A DNA stretch of 34,491 nucleotides from a virus. Numbering within the stretch: the stretch's first letter is position 1; every line of letters begins with the position of its first letter. Under the pieces are notes generated by a model. That model did not search any database. It worked only from the letters and a program-made list of their open reading frames with translations, and was not told where the DNA came from. The position numbers were made by a program, and so were the translations under genes. Of this stretch, positions 23,191 through 30,088 are shown in pieces. The stretch is taken from positions 1 to 34,491 of the IMG/VR virus record IMGVR_UViG_3300044815_000127. The stretch is one strand, 5' to 3'.

Positions 23191-23604
23191 ATGGAAAACG
23201 TGGTGCACTGGTGGCGCCAACGGGTATTGATCCCACGGTGGGTGCTGACCCTCGAGTACATCGGCCTCGCGGTTCTGGGCACGGTGGCAATCGTTATCGG
23301 AATCCCCACTCTGGACCTCACCACCATCGACGGTTACACGACGATCTGGGGGTGCTGGGTCACCTTCTGGGCGGTCGGGGCTGCCCTTGGCTCGTTTCAG
23401 GAGCGATGGGAAACGATTGAGCGTTGGACCGGGGTGGCGCTCGTTTCGTTCCTCGTCGTCTACAGCGTGCTCGCCATCGCGCACGGGCGCCAGCTTGCCG
23501 GCGTGGTCATCGTCATCATGATGACCCTGATTCCCGCCGTCAGGGTCGCCTACCTTCTTACCCGCACGGGACTCCCGGCAGGCCGACCGCCGGGAGCATC
23601 GTGA
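23191..23604 (+). CDS. Polytopic membrane protein in the putative lysis cassette
   Basis: The 137 residues hold four hydrophobic stretches: VLTLEYIGLAVLGTVAIVIG, WGCWVTFWAVGAALG, GVALVSFLVVYSVLAIAHG and GVVIVIMMTLIPAVRVAYLL. A basic N-terminus (WWRQRVLIPR) suggests a cytoplasmic start. It follows the first gene by 14 bases and overlaps the next by GTGA. Holin or holin-modulating function is inferred from topology and neighbours. Confidence 0.55.
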   Translation: MENVVHWWRQRVLIPRWVLTLEYIGLAVLGTVAIVIGIPTLDLTTIDGYTTIWGCWVTFWAVGAALGSFQERWETIERWTGVALVSFLVVYSVLAIAHGRQLAGVVIVIMMTLIPAVRVAYLLTRTGLPAGRPPGAS

Positions 23605-23927
23605 CCGACTACACTCCGTACTTCATTTCCGGTATCTTCCTGATTGGCGGCGGCCTCGTAGGAGGCTTCTTCCTGCTGCGTAACCGCCGTCGGCAAGAGC
23701 TCATACCGGTGCCTCCGACATGGCCGGAGATCCTCGCGAAGTTCGAGAGCCAAGACAAGAAGATCGCCGCGCTCGGCCGACTACTCGCCAGCGCAGCCGA
23801 GCAGTGGCCGAGTGACCGACCGGGCCCGATCTTCGACGACCGGGACCTGATGGTCGTCGACGAGGACACGATGCCCGCCAACTGGCGGCGGACGCCGCGC
23901 CGCCCACGGACTGCCCCTCAGGGCTAG
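23601..23927 (+). CDS. Single-pass membrane protein, third of the cassette
   Basis: The GTG at 23601 overlaps the previous stop (GTGA), giving 108 residues. One N-terminal helix (YFISGIFLIGGGLVGGFFLL) is followed by RNRRRQE and a charged cytoplasmic region with a possible short coil (LAKFESQDKKIAALGRLLAS). An N-in or N-out anchor with a soluble coil could be an antiholin or regulator. Its TAG stop shares a CTAG with the stop of the convergent gene. Confidence 0.55.
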   Translation: MTDYTPYFISGIFLIGGGLVGGFFLLRNRRRQELIPVPPTWPEILAKFESQDKKIAALGRLLASAAEQWPSDRPGPIFDDRDLMVVDEDTMPANWRRTPRRPRTAPQG

Positions 23928-24781
23928 TGGCCCAGTGGCCCCCACGTTCCGGGGCCGTAGTTATACCGCAGCGCGTCCAGTGGCTGCCACGTCCCGGTTG
24001 AGGCGTTGTAGCGCTTTCCGTCGTTGACGTCCCAGATCCCGGTGCTGCTCTTGAAGCGCCGGCCGAGGCCCACGGGGTCCGTCTGGGTAAGGAGGATGGT
24101 GCTAGACCATGCGCCACCGAGCACGCCGGCCGCATCCGTGAGAGCGTTACGCGCGACCGCACGATAGTAGTAGTCAGCCCCCGGGGTTAGACCGGTCATC
24201 ACCGTGATGCCGGTGGAGTTGACCGTCGCCACCCCAGTGGTGAAGGCGGAGTTGGTAGCGCGCTGCACCCGCCATCCAGTGAGCCCTGAGCCACCGTCAT
24301 CAACGGGGGTGCCGGTATTGAGGGTGATGGTCGCTTGGTCACCGTCGGAGTTCGAGACCACTGAAATGACGGTAGGCGCCAGCGGCGGCTGGATGTATCG
24401 GTACGCCCCGCCGATCACGCCGGACCATGCCGGGTTGTCGTAGGAGTCGCGCGAGGCGCCGGTGCCGTTGCTCGATCGCAGGAAATGGAAGGTCGAGATT
24501 GTCTGGGACTGGATGGTGAAAGTGGCGCTGCCGCCGGAGACGATCCAGAGGTTGGTCCCGACGTAGCCGGTGCCGCCGAGTGTGCCGCCGAAATACCCCG
24601 TGGCAGCCGAGCCGAGGATCAGGGCGATGGTGCCGCTGCTGTAGGCGTAGAGGGCCGTGATGCCCGCCCGGTTCGCGCCGTCCGAGCAGGCCCGGCCACC
24701 CGGCAGGCCAATGCCGTCGGTGGCGGCGAACTGGTCGGTGAACGAGTTGACCGCTGTTCCGCCGAACCCTACGTCTGGCAT
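23924..24781 (-). CDS. Fibronectin type III structural-type protein (candidate virion appendage)
   Basis: The 285 residues have a Gly-rich beta N-terminal domain (1-130, e.g. GGTLGGTGYVGTNLWIVSGG), an FN3 domain (about 132-228: PPLAPTVISVVSNSDGDQAT, then LTPGADYYYRAVARN), and a C-terminus with repeats of an [RK]-[FY]-x-x-STG-x-W type (RRFKSSTGIW, KRYNASTGTW, then a variant RYNYGPGTW). FN3 domains are frequent on phage virions and tail proteins. It is the only structural-type gene on the minus strand, isolated from the tail operon. Confidence 0.6.
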   Translation of the reverse strand: MPDVGFGGTAVNSFTDQFAATDGIGLPGGRACSDGANRAGITALYAYSSGTIALILGSAATGYFGGTLGGTGYVGTNLWIVSGGSATFTIQSQTISTFHFLRSSNGTGASRDSYDNPAWSGVIGGAYRYIQPPLAPTVISVVSNSDGDQATITLNTGTPVDDGGSGLTGWRVQRATNSAFTTGVATVNSTGITVMTGLTPGADYYYRAVARNALTDAAGVLGGAWSSTILLTQTDPVGLGRRFKSSTGIWDVNDGKRYNASTGTWQPLDALRYNYGPGTWGPLGH

Positions 24782-24847
24782 GCCGTCTCCCTCTGACAGC
24801 TATCAGGATACGCGGGGAGGGGCCCATTTGGGCGCCACGACTACGGC

Positions 24848-25693
24848 CTACTTCGGAACCGGGAACGCCTCAGGAGAGGCCCCGCCGCGACGGTAGGTCA
24901 TCTGTCGCACGATCCCACCCTCGCGATAGGCGTTCCATGCCTTGACCATCAGCGCGATAGCGAGGTCCAGCGGGAGCTTCGCCCGGGTGGAGCTGCCGGC
25001 CAGCGCACGCAACAGGTAGTTGCGCAGCGCAAGAATGGCATCGCCGTCAGCAAGGCCCACCCCATCGAACAGGTGGGTGAAGAAGTACTCGGCATCCGCC
25101 GCGTCGATAGCGTCGAAGATCCAGTGCGCCAATCCGATCGACGTGCCCGACAGGCCACGCATCCGCTTGGTCCCATTGGCGCCCATTCGGCAGCACTCAA
25201 TGAGGCGCCCCCGGTTCTCCCGGAAGAACTCCAGAAGAACCGCGTTGGGCACTACTCCCCCCGTCCCCGCTCCACCGGCAGAGAGGGCCGAGCCTCGGCG
25301 GCCGTCCTCCCAGCGGTAGACCGCGTTGGTCACTGCCGCCAACGTGGTGAGCTGGGCGAGATCGTTGTCCTCGAGCGAGAGGATGTCAGTGAAGGTGCGT
25401 GACTTACCGGTGTCCATGGTGGCCATGGCCTCCTGCGTGATGCCGCGCAGCACGAGGAACTGTGCCTCATGCCCGGCCTCAACCAGAGCCCAGAGCCGGT
25501 GCTGACCGTCGATCAGGTTACCTGTTTCATTGAAGCGGATGGGCGAGCCATCGAAGATCCATAGCCCGTCCTTCATCTGCTCGGCGAATTTGTCGACGTT
25601 GCGGGTGGAGAGCTTACGGTTGTGCACCATCGTGCCCAGCCACTGCTCGGCAATTACCGGGGTGACCTGAACAACTTCTTGTGTAATTGTCAT
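24848..25693 (-). CDS. ParB-like nuclease domain protein
   Basis: The 281 residues begin with a ParB/sulfiredoxin-type core: a helix (RNVDKFAEQMKDGLWIFDG), PIRFNETGNL, then IDGQHRLWALVEAG (residues 61-74), the GxxR-like nucleotide or DNA-binding box, and VLRGITQEAMATMDTGKSRT. The rest is helical with a Gly-rich loop. Such proteins are common in actinophage early regions and are thought to bind or cut DNA. There is no partner ParA in the window, so plasmid-type partition is not supported. The start has an ACACCCCAACAGAGAGATAA leader. Confidence 0.8.
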   Translation of the reverse strand: MTITQEVVQVTPVIAEQWLGTMVHNRKLSTRNVDKFAEQMKDGLWIFDGSPIRFNETGNLIDGQHRLWALVEAGHEAQFLVLRGITQEAMATMDTGKSRTFTDILSLEDNDLAQLTTLAAVTNAVYRWEDGRRGSALSAGGAGTGGVVPNAVLLEFFRENRGRLIECCRMGANGTKRMRGLSGTSIGLAHWIFDAIDAADAEYFFTHLFDGVGLADGDAILALRNYLLRALAGSSTRAKLPLDLAIALMVKAWNAYREGGIVRQMTYRRGGASPEAFPVPK

Positions 25694-25716
25694 GCCTTAT
25701 CTCTCTGTTGGGGTGT

Positions 25717-25983
25717 TCATCGCCAGCGGTCGCTGATCTCGTCGTAGAGATCCACGAGGGGCTCCACGAACCAGCGCCACAGGGCCGTCCGAAATCTGAC
25801 CCGGGGTGGGTCGTTCGGCGGCACGACGATGTAGGGGCGGACGTAGTCAAGGGCGATGGCTACGGCCTTCTCGGTGATGCGGTCCTGCACCACGTTGGAC
25901 TCAACGCTGCGCAGGTACTCGCGGGCTGCGACGAGCGCGTGGTACGCGACCATCTCGACATCCGGGTCCGGTTCAGTTGTCAT
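25717..25983 (-). CDS. Unrecognised 88-aa helical protein
   Basis: The ATG at 25983 overlaps the previous gene by 11 bases. The product is acidic and helical: VEMVAYHALVAAREYLRSVE, then ITEKAVAIALDYVRPYIVV, ending in an amphipathic helix (RTALWRWFVEPLVDLYDEIS). The aromatic C-terminus might touch a membrane or partner. No family recognised. Confidence 0.6.
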   Translation of the reverse strand: MTTEPDPDVEMVAYHALVAAREYLRSVESNVVQDRITEKAVAIALDYVRPYIVVPPNDPPRVRFRTALWRWFVEPLVDLYDEISDRWR

Positions 25984-26191
25984 ATTTGCGCCCTACGATC
26001 GTTGCTGCCGAGGCTGCCCTGATCGTCTGCATCGTGCGCTCGAAGTCGATCTCGTCCTTGAGGATCGGGGCGTACTCCTGCAACGTGCTCAGGGCTGCGC
26101 AGACGCGAGCCCACTCGTCGAAGGTCATGGTCACCGATACGGGAATCGGACCCCATTCCCTTTCTCGTTCTTCGCGTGAGAGGTCACTCAT
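25973..26191 (-). CDS. Unrecognised 72-aa protein
   Basis: Two ATGs (26194 and 26191) are tandem. The second is preferred because GGAG lies seven bases before it. The charged start MSDLSREEREREWGP is followed by a strand (IPVSVTMTFDEWARVCAALS) and a helix (LKDEIDFERTMQTIRAASAA). It overlaps both neighbours. Function unknown. Confidence 0.6.
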   Translation of the reverse strand: MSDLSREEREREWGPIPVSVTMTFDEWARVCAALSTLQEYAPILKDEIDFERTMQTIRAASAATIVGRKYDN

Positions 26192-26429
26192 CATTCGGCT
26201 CCGGCAAGGGGATGGCCGAGACGATGTGCTTGCTTTCGTCGACTGCGAGGAAGCTATCCCAGACCACGCCGTGCGCGGCGCCGAGCTCTTTCCATACGGC
26301 GTTGACGTTCTGTTGGGGGGATCTGGGTTCAACCCCGTCGAAGATCATGTATGGCACAGGCTTGGACGCGGCGATGATGGCATCCCACTCGGTCTGGTTG
26401 AGAAGGATCTGGATGCGTTTTGCGGTCAT
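26184..26429 (-). CDS. Unrecognised 81-aa protein
   Basis: The ATG overlaps the previous stop (ATGA), with an embedded CCAACAGGAGAA leader upstream. The product starts MTAKRIQILLNQTEWDAIIA and contains VWKELGAAHGVVWDSFLAVD. It has mixed helix and strand and could be a small adaptor. Nothing specific is recognised. Confidence 0.6.
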   Translation of the reverse strand: MTAKRIQILLNQTEWDAIIAASKPVPYMIFDGVEPRSPQQNVNAVWKELGAAHGVVWDSFLAVDESKHIVSAIPLPEPNDE

Positions 26430-26767
26430 GCGAGTCGTTCTCCTGTTGGGTCGATGAAGGTGGAAAGGAACTGGAGTAGGCCCGCCCAGCTATAGCCGAA
26501 GGTCGGGCATGACGAGCCCGTGGTGTACCAGCGGCCGTTGCCGGCGCGGATCACGGCGTAGTCGTAGGTCTTCCCGCGAGCCCCACCGTACGAGTTCTGG
26601 AGCTGGCCAGAGATGCGCAGCACCGCGCCGATGGGCGGCTCGACGATGGTGCCGTCACGGAACAGCACACGGTCCCCACCGACCCGCATCTCACGCGGAG
26701 AAACCTCTACCTCACTACGACGCGGCGGGAACGGCCTACCGTTGAGGGGAATCACGCCGTGGCTCAC
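26426..26767 (-). CDS. Unrecognised 113-aa beta-rich protein
   Basis: A GTG at 26767 overlaps the upstream stop (GTGA). The N-terminus is a barrel-like run (VEVSPREMRVGGDRVLFRDG, then GAVLRISGQLQNSYGG). The C-terminal half contains YDYAVIRAGNGRWYTTGSSC and YSWAGLLQFLSTF, a strand-helix pattern I have the impression of seeing in other actinophage early proteins of unknown function. No role is assigned. Confidence 0.6.
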   Translation of the reverse strand: MSHGVIPLNGRPFPPRRSEVEVSPREMRVGGDRVLFRDGTIVEPPIGAVLRISGQLQNSYGGARGKTYDYAVIRAGNGRWYTTGSSCPTFGYSWAGLLQFLSTFIDPTGERLA

Positions 26768-27150
26768 GAGCCCGCCCGAATCTCGGCGGCACGATCAAAA
26801 GCGCCGTCTGCTCCGAACTCCTCCAACGCCTCGGCCTTCACCTCGTTCACGTCCACGAGTGCGGCACTGGCGAGGATGCGATCGGCCGCAGCGAGCGACT
26901 CGGCCCAGACGCTGCCGGGCTCGTCACCTATCGCAGCGGCCAGCGCTTCCCGTGTAATCGCGTAGGTGGCGGCAGCGCCCTCCATGCCCACAGCGAAACC
27001 ATCCGCGTAGGCTGCATCGGCTTCTGCCTGTCGAGAAGCAGCGCCCCGGTCGAACGCGGTGCGGAGGGCGATCAGGCGAGACTCCCGCCAGTCGCGCAGC
27101 CCGTTCGGGTACGCGGCCTTGGCGGCGTCGGAGTGCTCAGCGTCGCCCAC
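26764..27150 (-). CDS. Ala-rich helical protein (128 aa)
   Basis: The GTG at 27150 overlaps the small zinc gene upstream by 14 bases. The frame above it is a shadow. Almost all of the protein is helical and Ala-rich (AASRQAEADAAYADGFAVGM, then WAESLAAADRILASAALVDV). The stretch AYADGFAVGMEGA resembles WAADGFAKGYAAG in the gene at 27253-27495, so the two may share a short motif or a common origin. Confidence 0.55.
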   Translation of the reverse strand: MGDAEHSDAAKAAYPNGLRDWRESRLIALRTAFDRGAASRQAEADAAYADGFAVGMEGAAATYAITREALAAAIGDEPGSVWAESLAAADRILASAALVDVNEVKAEALEEFGADGAFDRAAEIRAGS

Positions 27151-27256
27151 GTCGCACCCTGCCCTCGCGCTCGTAGCTGGCGCAGCAGTAGGGCACACCG
27201 CCGCTGGCGGCCAGTCCCTCGGTGGTGAGCTCCCACCCGCAGTAAGGGCAGGTCAC
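27137..27256 (-). CDS. Very small zinc-binding-like protein (39 aa)
   Basis: The GTG at 27256 overlaps the upstream TGA (GTGA), and the stop is at 27139-27137. The product is VTCPYCGWELTTEG, then GGVPYCCASYEREG, ending in a basic tail: CxxC plus CC about 18 residues later, a minimal zinc-finger or rubredoxin-like knuckle. Only the last third of a longer open frame is credible as protein. Confidence 0.55.
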   Translation of the reverse strand: MTCPYCGWELTTEGLAASGGVPYCCASYEREGRVRRGRR

Positions 27257-27495
27257 GGCAGGAATCCCTCGACTTCGCCACTGGCGATGCGCTGGATCGC
27301 GCGCTCCCGGGCGATTGCTTGACGCCGCAACTCGGCGCTGCGCCGAACGCCAGCGGCGTAGCCCTTGGCGAAGCCGTCGGCTGCCCACTTGCGTTCGCCG
27401 ACATTGGCGCCTGCCGCGAACGCGGCTGCCATGTACTTCTCGCCAGCCTCCTGCATGGACTCGTCGGGCGTGGGGATCATCGACGCGTCGCTCAC
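27253..27495 (-). CDS. Ala-rich helical protein (80 aa)
   Basis: The GTG at 27495 overlaps the upstream stop (GTGA). The product is helical and basic at the end: MQEAGEKYMAAAFAAGANVG, KWAADGFAKGYAAGVRRSAE, then ERAIQRIASGEVEGFLP. It shares the ADGFA-x-G motif with its second neighbour downstream. Function unknown. Confidence 0.6.
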   Translation of the reverse strand: MSDASMIPTPDESMQEAGEKYMAAAFAAGANVGERKWAADGFAKGYAAGVRRSAELRRQAIARERAIQRIASGEVEGFLP

Positions 27496-27740
27496 AGCAG
27501 GCCCAGCAGCCGTCGCAGCGCATTGTCGAGCACGCCGGCAAGCTTGGCGTTGTCGTTGAACGATGACCACATCTGGACATATCCCTCGCCATCGAGCTCG
27601 ATCACGACCCGACCGACCGCCGAGTCCGCCGCCTTCGGCGGGGGTGAGGTGACGAAGTCGGGTACCTCTTCGTCGGAAGTCATATGCGTCACGAAGCCAC
27701 CGGCCTCGTCGATCTTGCGCTGGTAGTCCTTGTCAGGCAT
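27492..27740 (-). CDS. Unrecognised 82-aa protein
   Basis: The ATG at 27740 overlaps the previous gene by eight bases (ATGCCTGA), a style repeated at other junctions here. The product reads MPDKDYQRKIDEAGGFVTHM, has a beta pair (VGRVVIELDGEGYVQMWSSF), and ends with a helix (LAGVLDNALRRLLGLL). No family recognised. Confidence 0.6.
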   Translation of the reverse strand: MPDKDYQRKIDEAGGFVTHMTSDEEVPDFVTSPPPKAADSAVGRVVIELDGEGYVQMWSSFNDNAKLAGVLDNALRRLLGLL

Positions 27741-28110
27741 GCTGCTCCATTTCTGGGTAGAGGTCCCTGCTCCATTCGAACTGGTCGAGCAGGGAGTTGG
27801 CGAGTGCGGCGCGGAGCAGGAGCAGCAACGCGTCGCGCTCGTCCTGCCACTGGGCGAACGCCTGCGCTTGGATACCGTAGGCGTCGTCGCTCATGTCGAG
27901 GTACTTGGGCTGCTCGGACACCATCTTCTCGAGCATGTCGAGAGCGAGGCGCACCAGCTGATCGGCCTTGGGCGCAGGGACCGGTGCTGCGGAGTCCCCG
28001 GCAACGATGTGGTAATCGATGATGCGGGTCAGGGCACCCAGCGGCAGGACGTCGCTACCGCTGACGCGGTACTTCTCGCGCAGTTGGATCAGATCGGAAA
28101 GAATGCTCAT
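27733..28110 (-). CDS. Unrecognised 125-aa helical protein
   Basis: The ATG at 28110 has AAGGACTTAGGC upstream and is the internal start of a longer frame. The helical product opens MSILSDLIQLREKYRVSGSD and contains LVRLALDMLEKMVSEQPKY and QDERDALLLLLRAALANSLL. CTAG dyad copy 4 lies about 15 bases before the start, and a hairpin separates it from the surface protein gene upstream, so this may begin a new unit. Confidence 0.6.
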   Translation of the reverse strand: MSILSDLIQLREKYRVSGSDVLPLGALTRIIDYHIVAGDSAAPVPAPKADQLVRLALDMLEKMVSEQPKYLDMSDDAYGIQAQAFAQWQDERDALLLLLRAALANSLLDQFEWSRDLYPEMEQHA

Positions 28111-28126
28111 GCCTAAGTCCTTAGAT

Positions 28127-28142
28127 GGATAGCGGCTAGATG
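28127..28142. repeat. CTAG dyad copy 4 (degenerate)
   Basis: Read on the minus strand, CATCTAG-CCG-CTATCC keeps one full half-site and the centre, while the second half is altered. It lies 17-32 bases upstream of the minus-strand start at 28110. Confidence 0.55.
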
Positions 28143-28150
28143 ACTGGGGA

Positions 28151-28191
28151 CCCGTGGGCCGGCGGCCTGTGACCTCCGGCCGGCCCACGGG
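28151..28191 (-). terminator. Strong hairpin after the surface protein gene (possible terminator)
   Basis: CCCGTGGGCCGG (28151-28162) and CCGGCCCACGGG (28180-28191) are perfect 12-bp arms around a 17-base loop. No T-run follows on either strand. It lies just downstream of the LASTG gene stop and is the clearest candidate for a factor-dependent or U-less terminator in the right half. Confidence 0.55.
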
Positions 28192-28198
28192 GGTTTAC

Positions 28199-29404
28199 CT
28201 ACTGGCGACGCAGGCGAACGGTGACGATCGTCGCGGCCAGTCCGAGCAGCACCAGAATGGCTCCGCCGAGGAACAGCGTGCCGGTCTGGTCAGCGTCGAC
28301 ACCGGTGGACGCCAGCGCTGGAGCACTGGGTGTCGGGGTCGGCGTGGGGGTAACCACTGCGCTGAATGGCTGGATGGTGCAGTTGTAGTGCTGTGCCGTC
28401 AGGAACAACGACCCGCCCGGGTTCACCCAGACCGCGATCTCGTCGATCTGCGGGTCAGCCATGGCGTCGCGCAGGTCGGTGACCGAGTAGTACGAGCCAC
28501 TGCCCGGGAACAGGCCCGGGGTGGTGGTCCAGTACGTGCCGCCGTCGAAGTGGATGTTCCACGTGGTGTTGTGGATGATCACCCCGAAGCTGCCGGTCTG
28601 GTCCGTGAACTCCGTCACCAGTGAGCCCATCTCAGACAGCGGGATGGTGGTGTCGAAGTCGAGGTAGGCGTATGCCTCCTCGACGGCGGTGGCCGTCAGC
28701 TGGATGCCGCCGGGCTCCCACGTCCCATTGAGCAGGTCGCCCCAACCCATCGGGTCCACATCGGTGGCCGTGGGCAGGGTTGACTCAGACTCGCACTCGG
28801 TGACCGGCAGGTAGCAGTAGCTGTCGTCGTTCACCGCGAGGCCGTCAGGCACCTCGGACTGGTTGCCCTCGATGTTGTCGCAGACGTCGACCGGCGGGCA
28901 GCAGTAGTCACCGTCGAGCGTGTAGCCATCGGGCACCTCCGTCTGCACGCCGTCGATGTTGTCGCAGACGTCCACGGGGGGCGTCTCACAGACATCGGTG
29001 GTTATGTACTTCCACGGGTTGCCATCGACAGCCCCGAAGGCGAGGTGCTCGGTCGGGTCGTTGGGCCCGTGCAGCACGTTGCCGGCGATGAGCGCGTCGG
29101 TGGTCGAATCGTTGAGGTACAGGTCGATCTGGTAGTAGCTGCCGCACGCGAACTCGCTGTTATCCAGCGCGCTCAGGTCAGCAGTGTCTTCCAGAACTTC
29201 GGCGAAGACCGTCTGGTCCGGCCCGAAGGGGTCGGCCGGTCCACCGGGGACCAGCCATGCGACGAGGTGGTAGGCCGGTGTTTCGACCACCGTCTCGGTG
29301 ATACCCGGATCGGGCGCGTCGTCGGCAATCGCGGGCGCGGCAAGAATGCCACCGAGCCCCGACGCAACGAGCACGGCCAGAGCCGCAGTTGCGAGTTTGT
29401 TCAT
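28199..29404 (-). CDS. Secreted, sortase-anchored surface protein (LASTG motif)
   Basis: This 401-residue protein has a signal peptide (MNKLATAALAVLVASGLGGI, predicted cut after A27 in APAIA-DD), a large exported region, and a sorting signal. Residues 142-169 and 170-198 are two similar units (PPVDVCDNIDGVQTEVPDGY and PPVDVCDNIEGNQSEVPDGL), each ending in Cys. A TPTPTPTPSAPA linker precedes LASTG (364-368), a hydrophobic helix (LFLGGAILVLLGLAATIV) and RLRRQ. LAxTG is the signal of class E sortases of high-GC Gram-positives. So the host sortase would fix the protein to the cell wall. It may change the cell surface, for example blocking other phages. Its start overlaps the upstream gene (ATGA). 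Confidence 0.8.
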   Translation of the reverse strand: MNKLATAALAVLVASGLGGILAAPAIADDAPDPGITETVVETPAYHLVAWLVPGGPADPFGPDQTVFAEVLEDTADLSALDNSEFACGSYYQIDLYLNDSTTDALIAGNVLHGPNDPTEHLAFGAVDGNPWKYITTDVCETPPVDVCDNIDGVQTEVPDGYTLDGDYCCPPVDVCDNIEGNQSEVPDGLAVNDDSYCYLPVTECESESTLPTATDVDPMGWGDLLNGTWEPGGIQLTATAVEEAYAYLDFDTTIPLSEMGSLVTEFTDQTGSFGVIIHNTTWNIHFDGGTYWTTTPGLFPGSGSYYSVTDLRDAMADPQIDEIAVWVNPGGSLFLTAQHYNCTIQPFSAVVTPTPTPTPSAPALASTGVDADQTGTLFLGGAILVLLGLAATIVTVRLRRQ

Positions 29405-29658
29405 TGTCGTGCCTCTCTGTTTTCCGCCACGGGTGTGGCGTCGTCCGGCTTTTGCCGGTCGTTCATGGGGTCACTTTGCGGGTGACTAGACCGTAGCATC
29501 CTCTTGCGCAGGTAGGCCAGCGTGCGCCCCTCCGCCCCCTCGATGCCGCTCTCGAAGTCCCGGATCACGTCGCCCGGGTCCAGTCCATCGAGCCATACTC
29601 CGAACGCGATGTCCGAGGCCAGCTCGTCATTCGGGGAAGGATCGTCGGGCCACGCCAC
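29401..29658 (-). CDS. Unrecognised 85-aa acidic protein
   Basis: The GTG at 29658 begins one base after the HNH stop. Earlier residues of the frame are a shadow. The product has VAWPDDPSPNDELASDIAFG, VWLDGLDPGDVIRDFESGIE and a basic helix (GRTLAYLRKRMLRSS). It ends MNDRQKPDDATPVAENREAR, overlapping the surface protein start. Function unknown. Confidence 0.55.
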   Translation of the reverse strand: MAWPDDPSPNDELASDIAFGVWLDGLDPGDVIRDFESGIEGAEGRTLAYLRKRMLRSSHPQSDPMNDRQKPDDATPVAENREARQ

Positions 29659-29659
29659 G

Positions 29660-30088
29660 TCAATCGAACTCCACCATGGCGAGGATCTTCTGGACGCGAT
29701 CCATCGCCCACCCGGGGTCAACCCACTGGCGGTCCCCGACGTCGTCGGCCAGCCACCAGTTTCTGGTCATCCGGTCAAAATATGGGACCATGTTGCAGGG
29801 GACGGGGCAAGAGCGGGCGACCTTCCACCCGCAGCGCAGGGCTTCGGCTTGACCGTACCCTTCCGCCTCCGAGTTGCAGGTCCCACACAGAACGAGACCG
29901 TCCGCGCAGGTCAGCTCGGGGGACTTCGGTCCTCGTCCGCCAGAGCCTTTCGCGCGCCGATGTTGCATGGTGACTGGCGATCTTCCGCACCGCAAGCATC
30001 GGTCGCCGTCGCGCGAGAAGATCCTGCGCCGTTGGTCGAGCGTGAAGTCGGATGTCCGCGCCGTGGACCACGGCCCAGAGCGCCTCAC
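29660..30088 (-). CDS. HNH endonuclease-like protein
   Basis: The GTG at 30088 overlaps the upstream TGA (GTGA), giving 142 residues. It has RIFSRDGDRCLRCGRS with C31 and C34, then MQHRRAKGSGG with H43, then DGLVLCGTCNSEAEG with C68, C71 and N72. This is the HNH plan with paired zinc cysteines, although the last His position is Asn. The rest is Trp-rich (MTRNWWLADDVGDRQWVDPG). It may cut DNA in the phage replication or packaging process, or be a homing endonuclease. Confidence 0.75.
   Translation of the reverse strand: MRRSGPWSTARTSDFTLDQRRRIFSRDGDRCLRCGRSPVTMQHRRAKGSGGRGPKSPELTCADGLVLCGTCNSEAEGYGQAEALRCGWKVARSCPVPCNMVPYFDRMTRNWWLADDVGDRQWVDPGWAMDRVQKILAMVEFD

Noticed and set aside
24800-24830. 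GGCGCCC/GGGCCCC inverted repeat between the FN3 gene and the ParB-like gene
   Set aside because: The arms have a mismatch and the GC-rich sequence makes chance likely. No T-run follows.
24848-25693. Plasmid-type partition system because of the ParB-like protein
   Set aside because: There is no ParA ATPase and no array of centromere-like repeats nearby. Phage ParB-like nuclease-domain proteins are common without partition.
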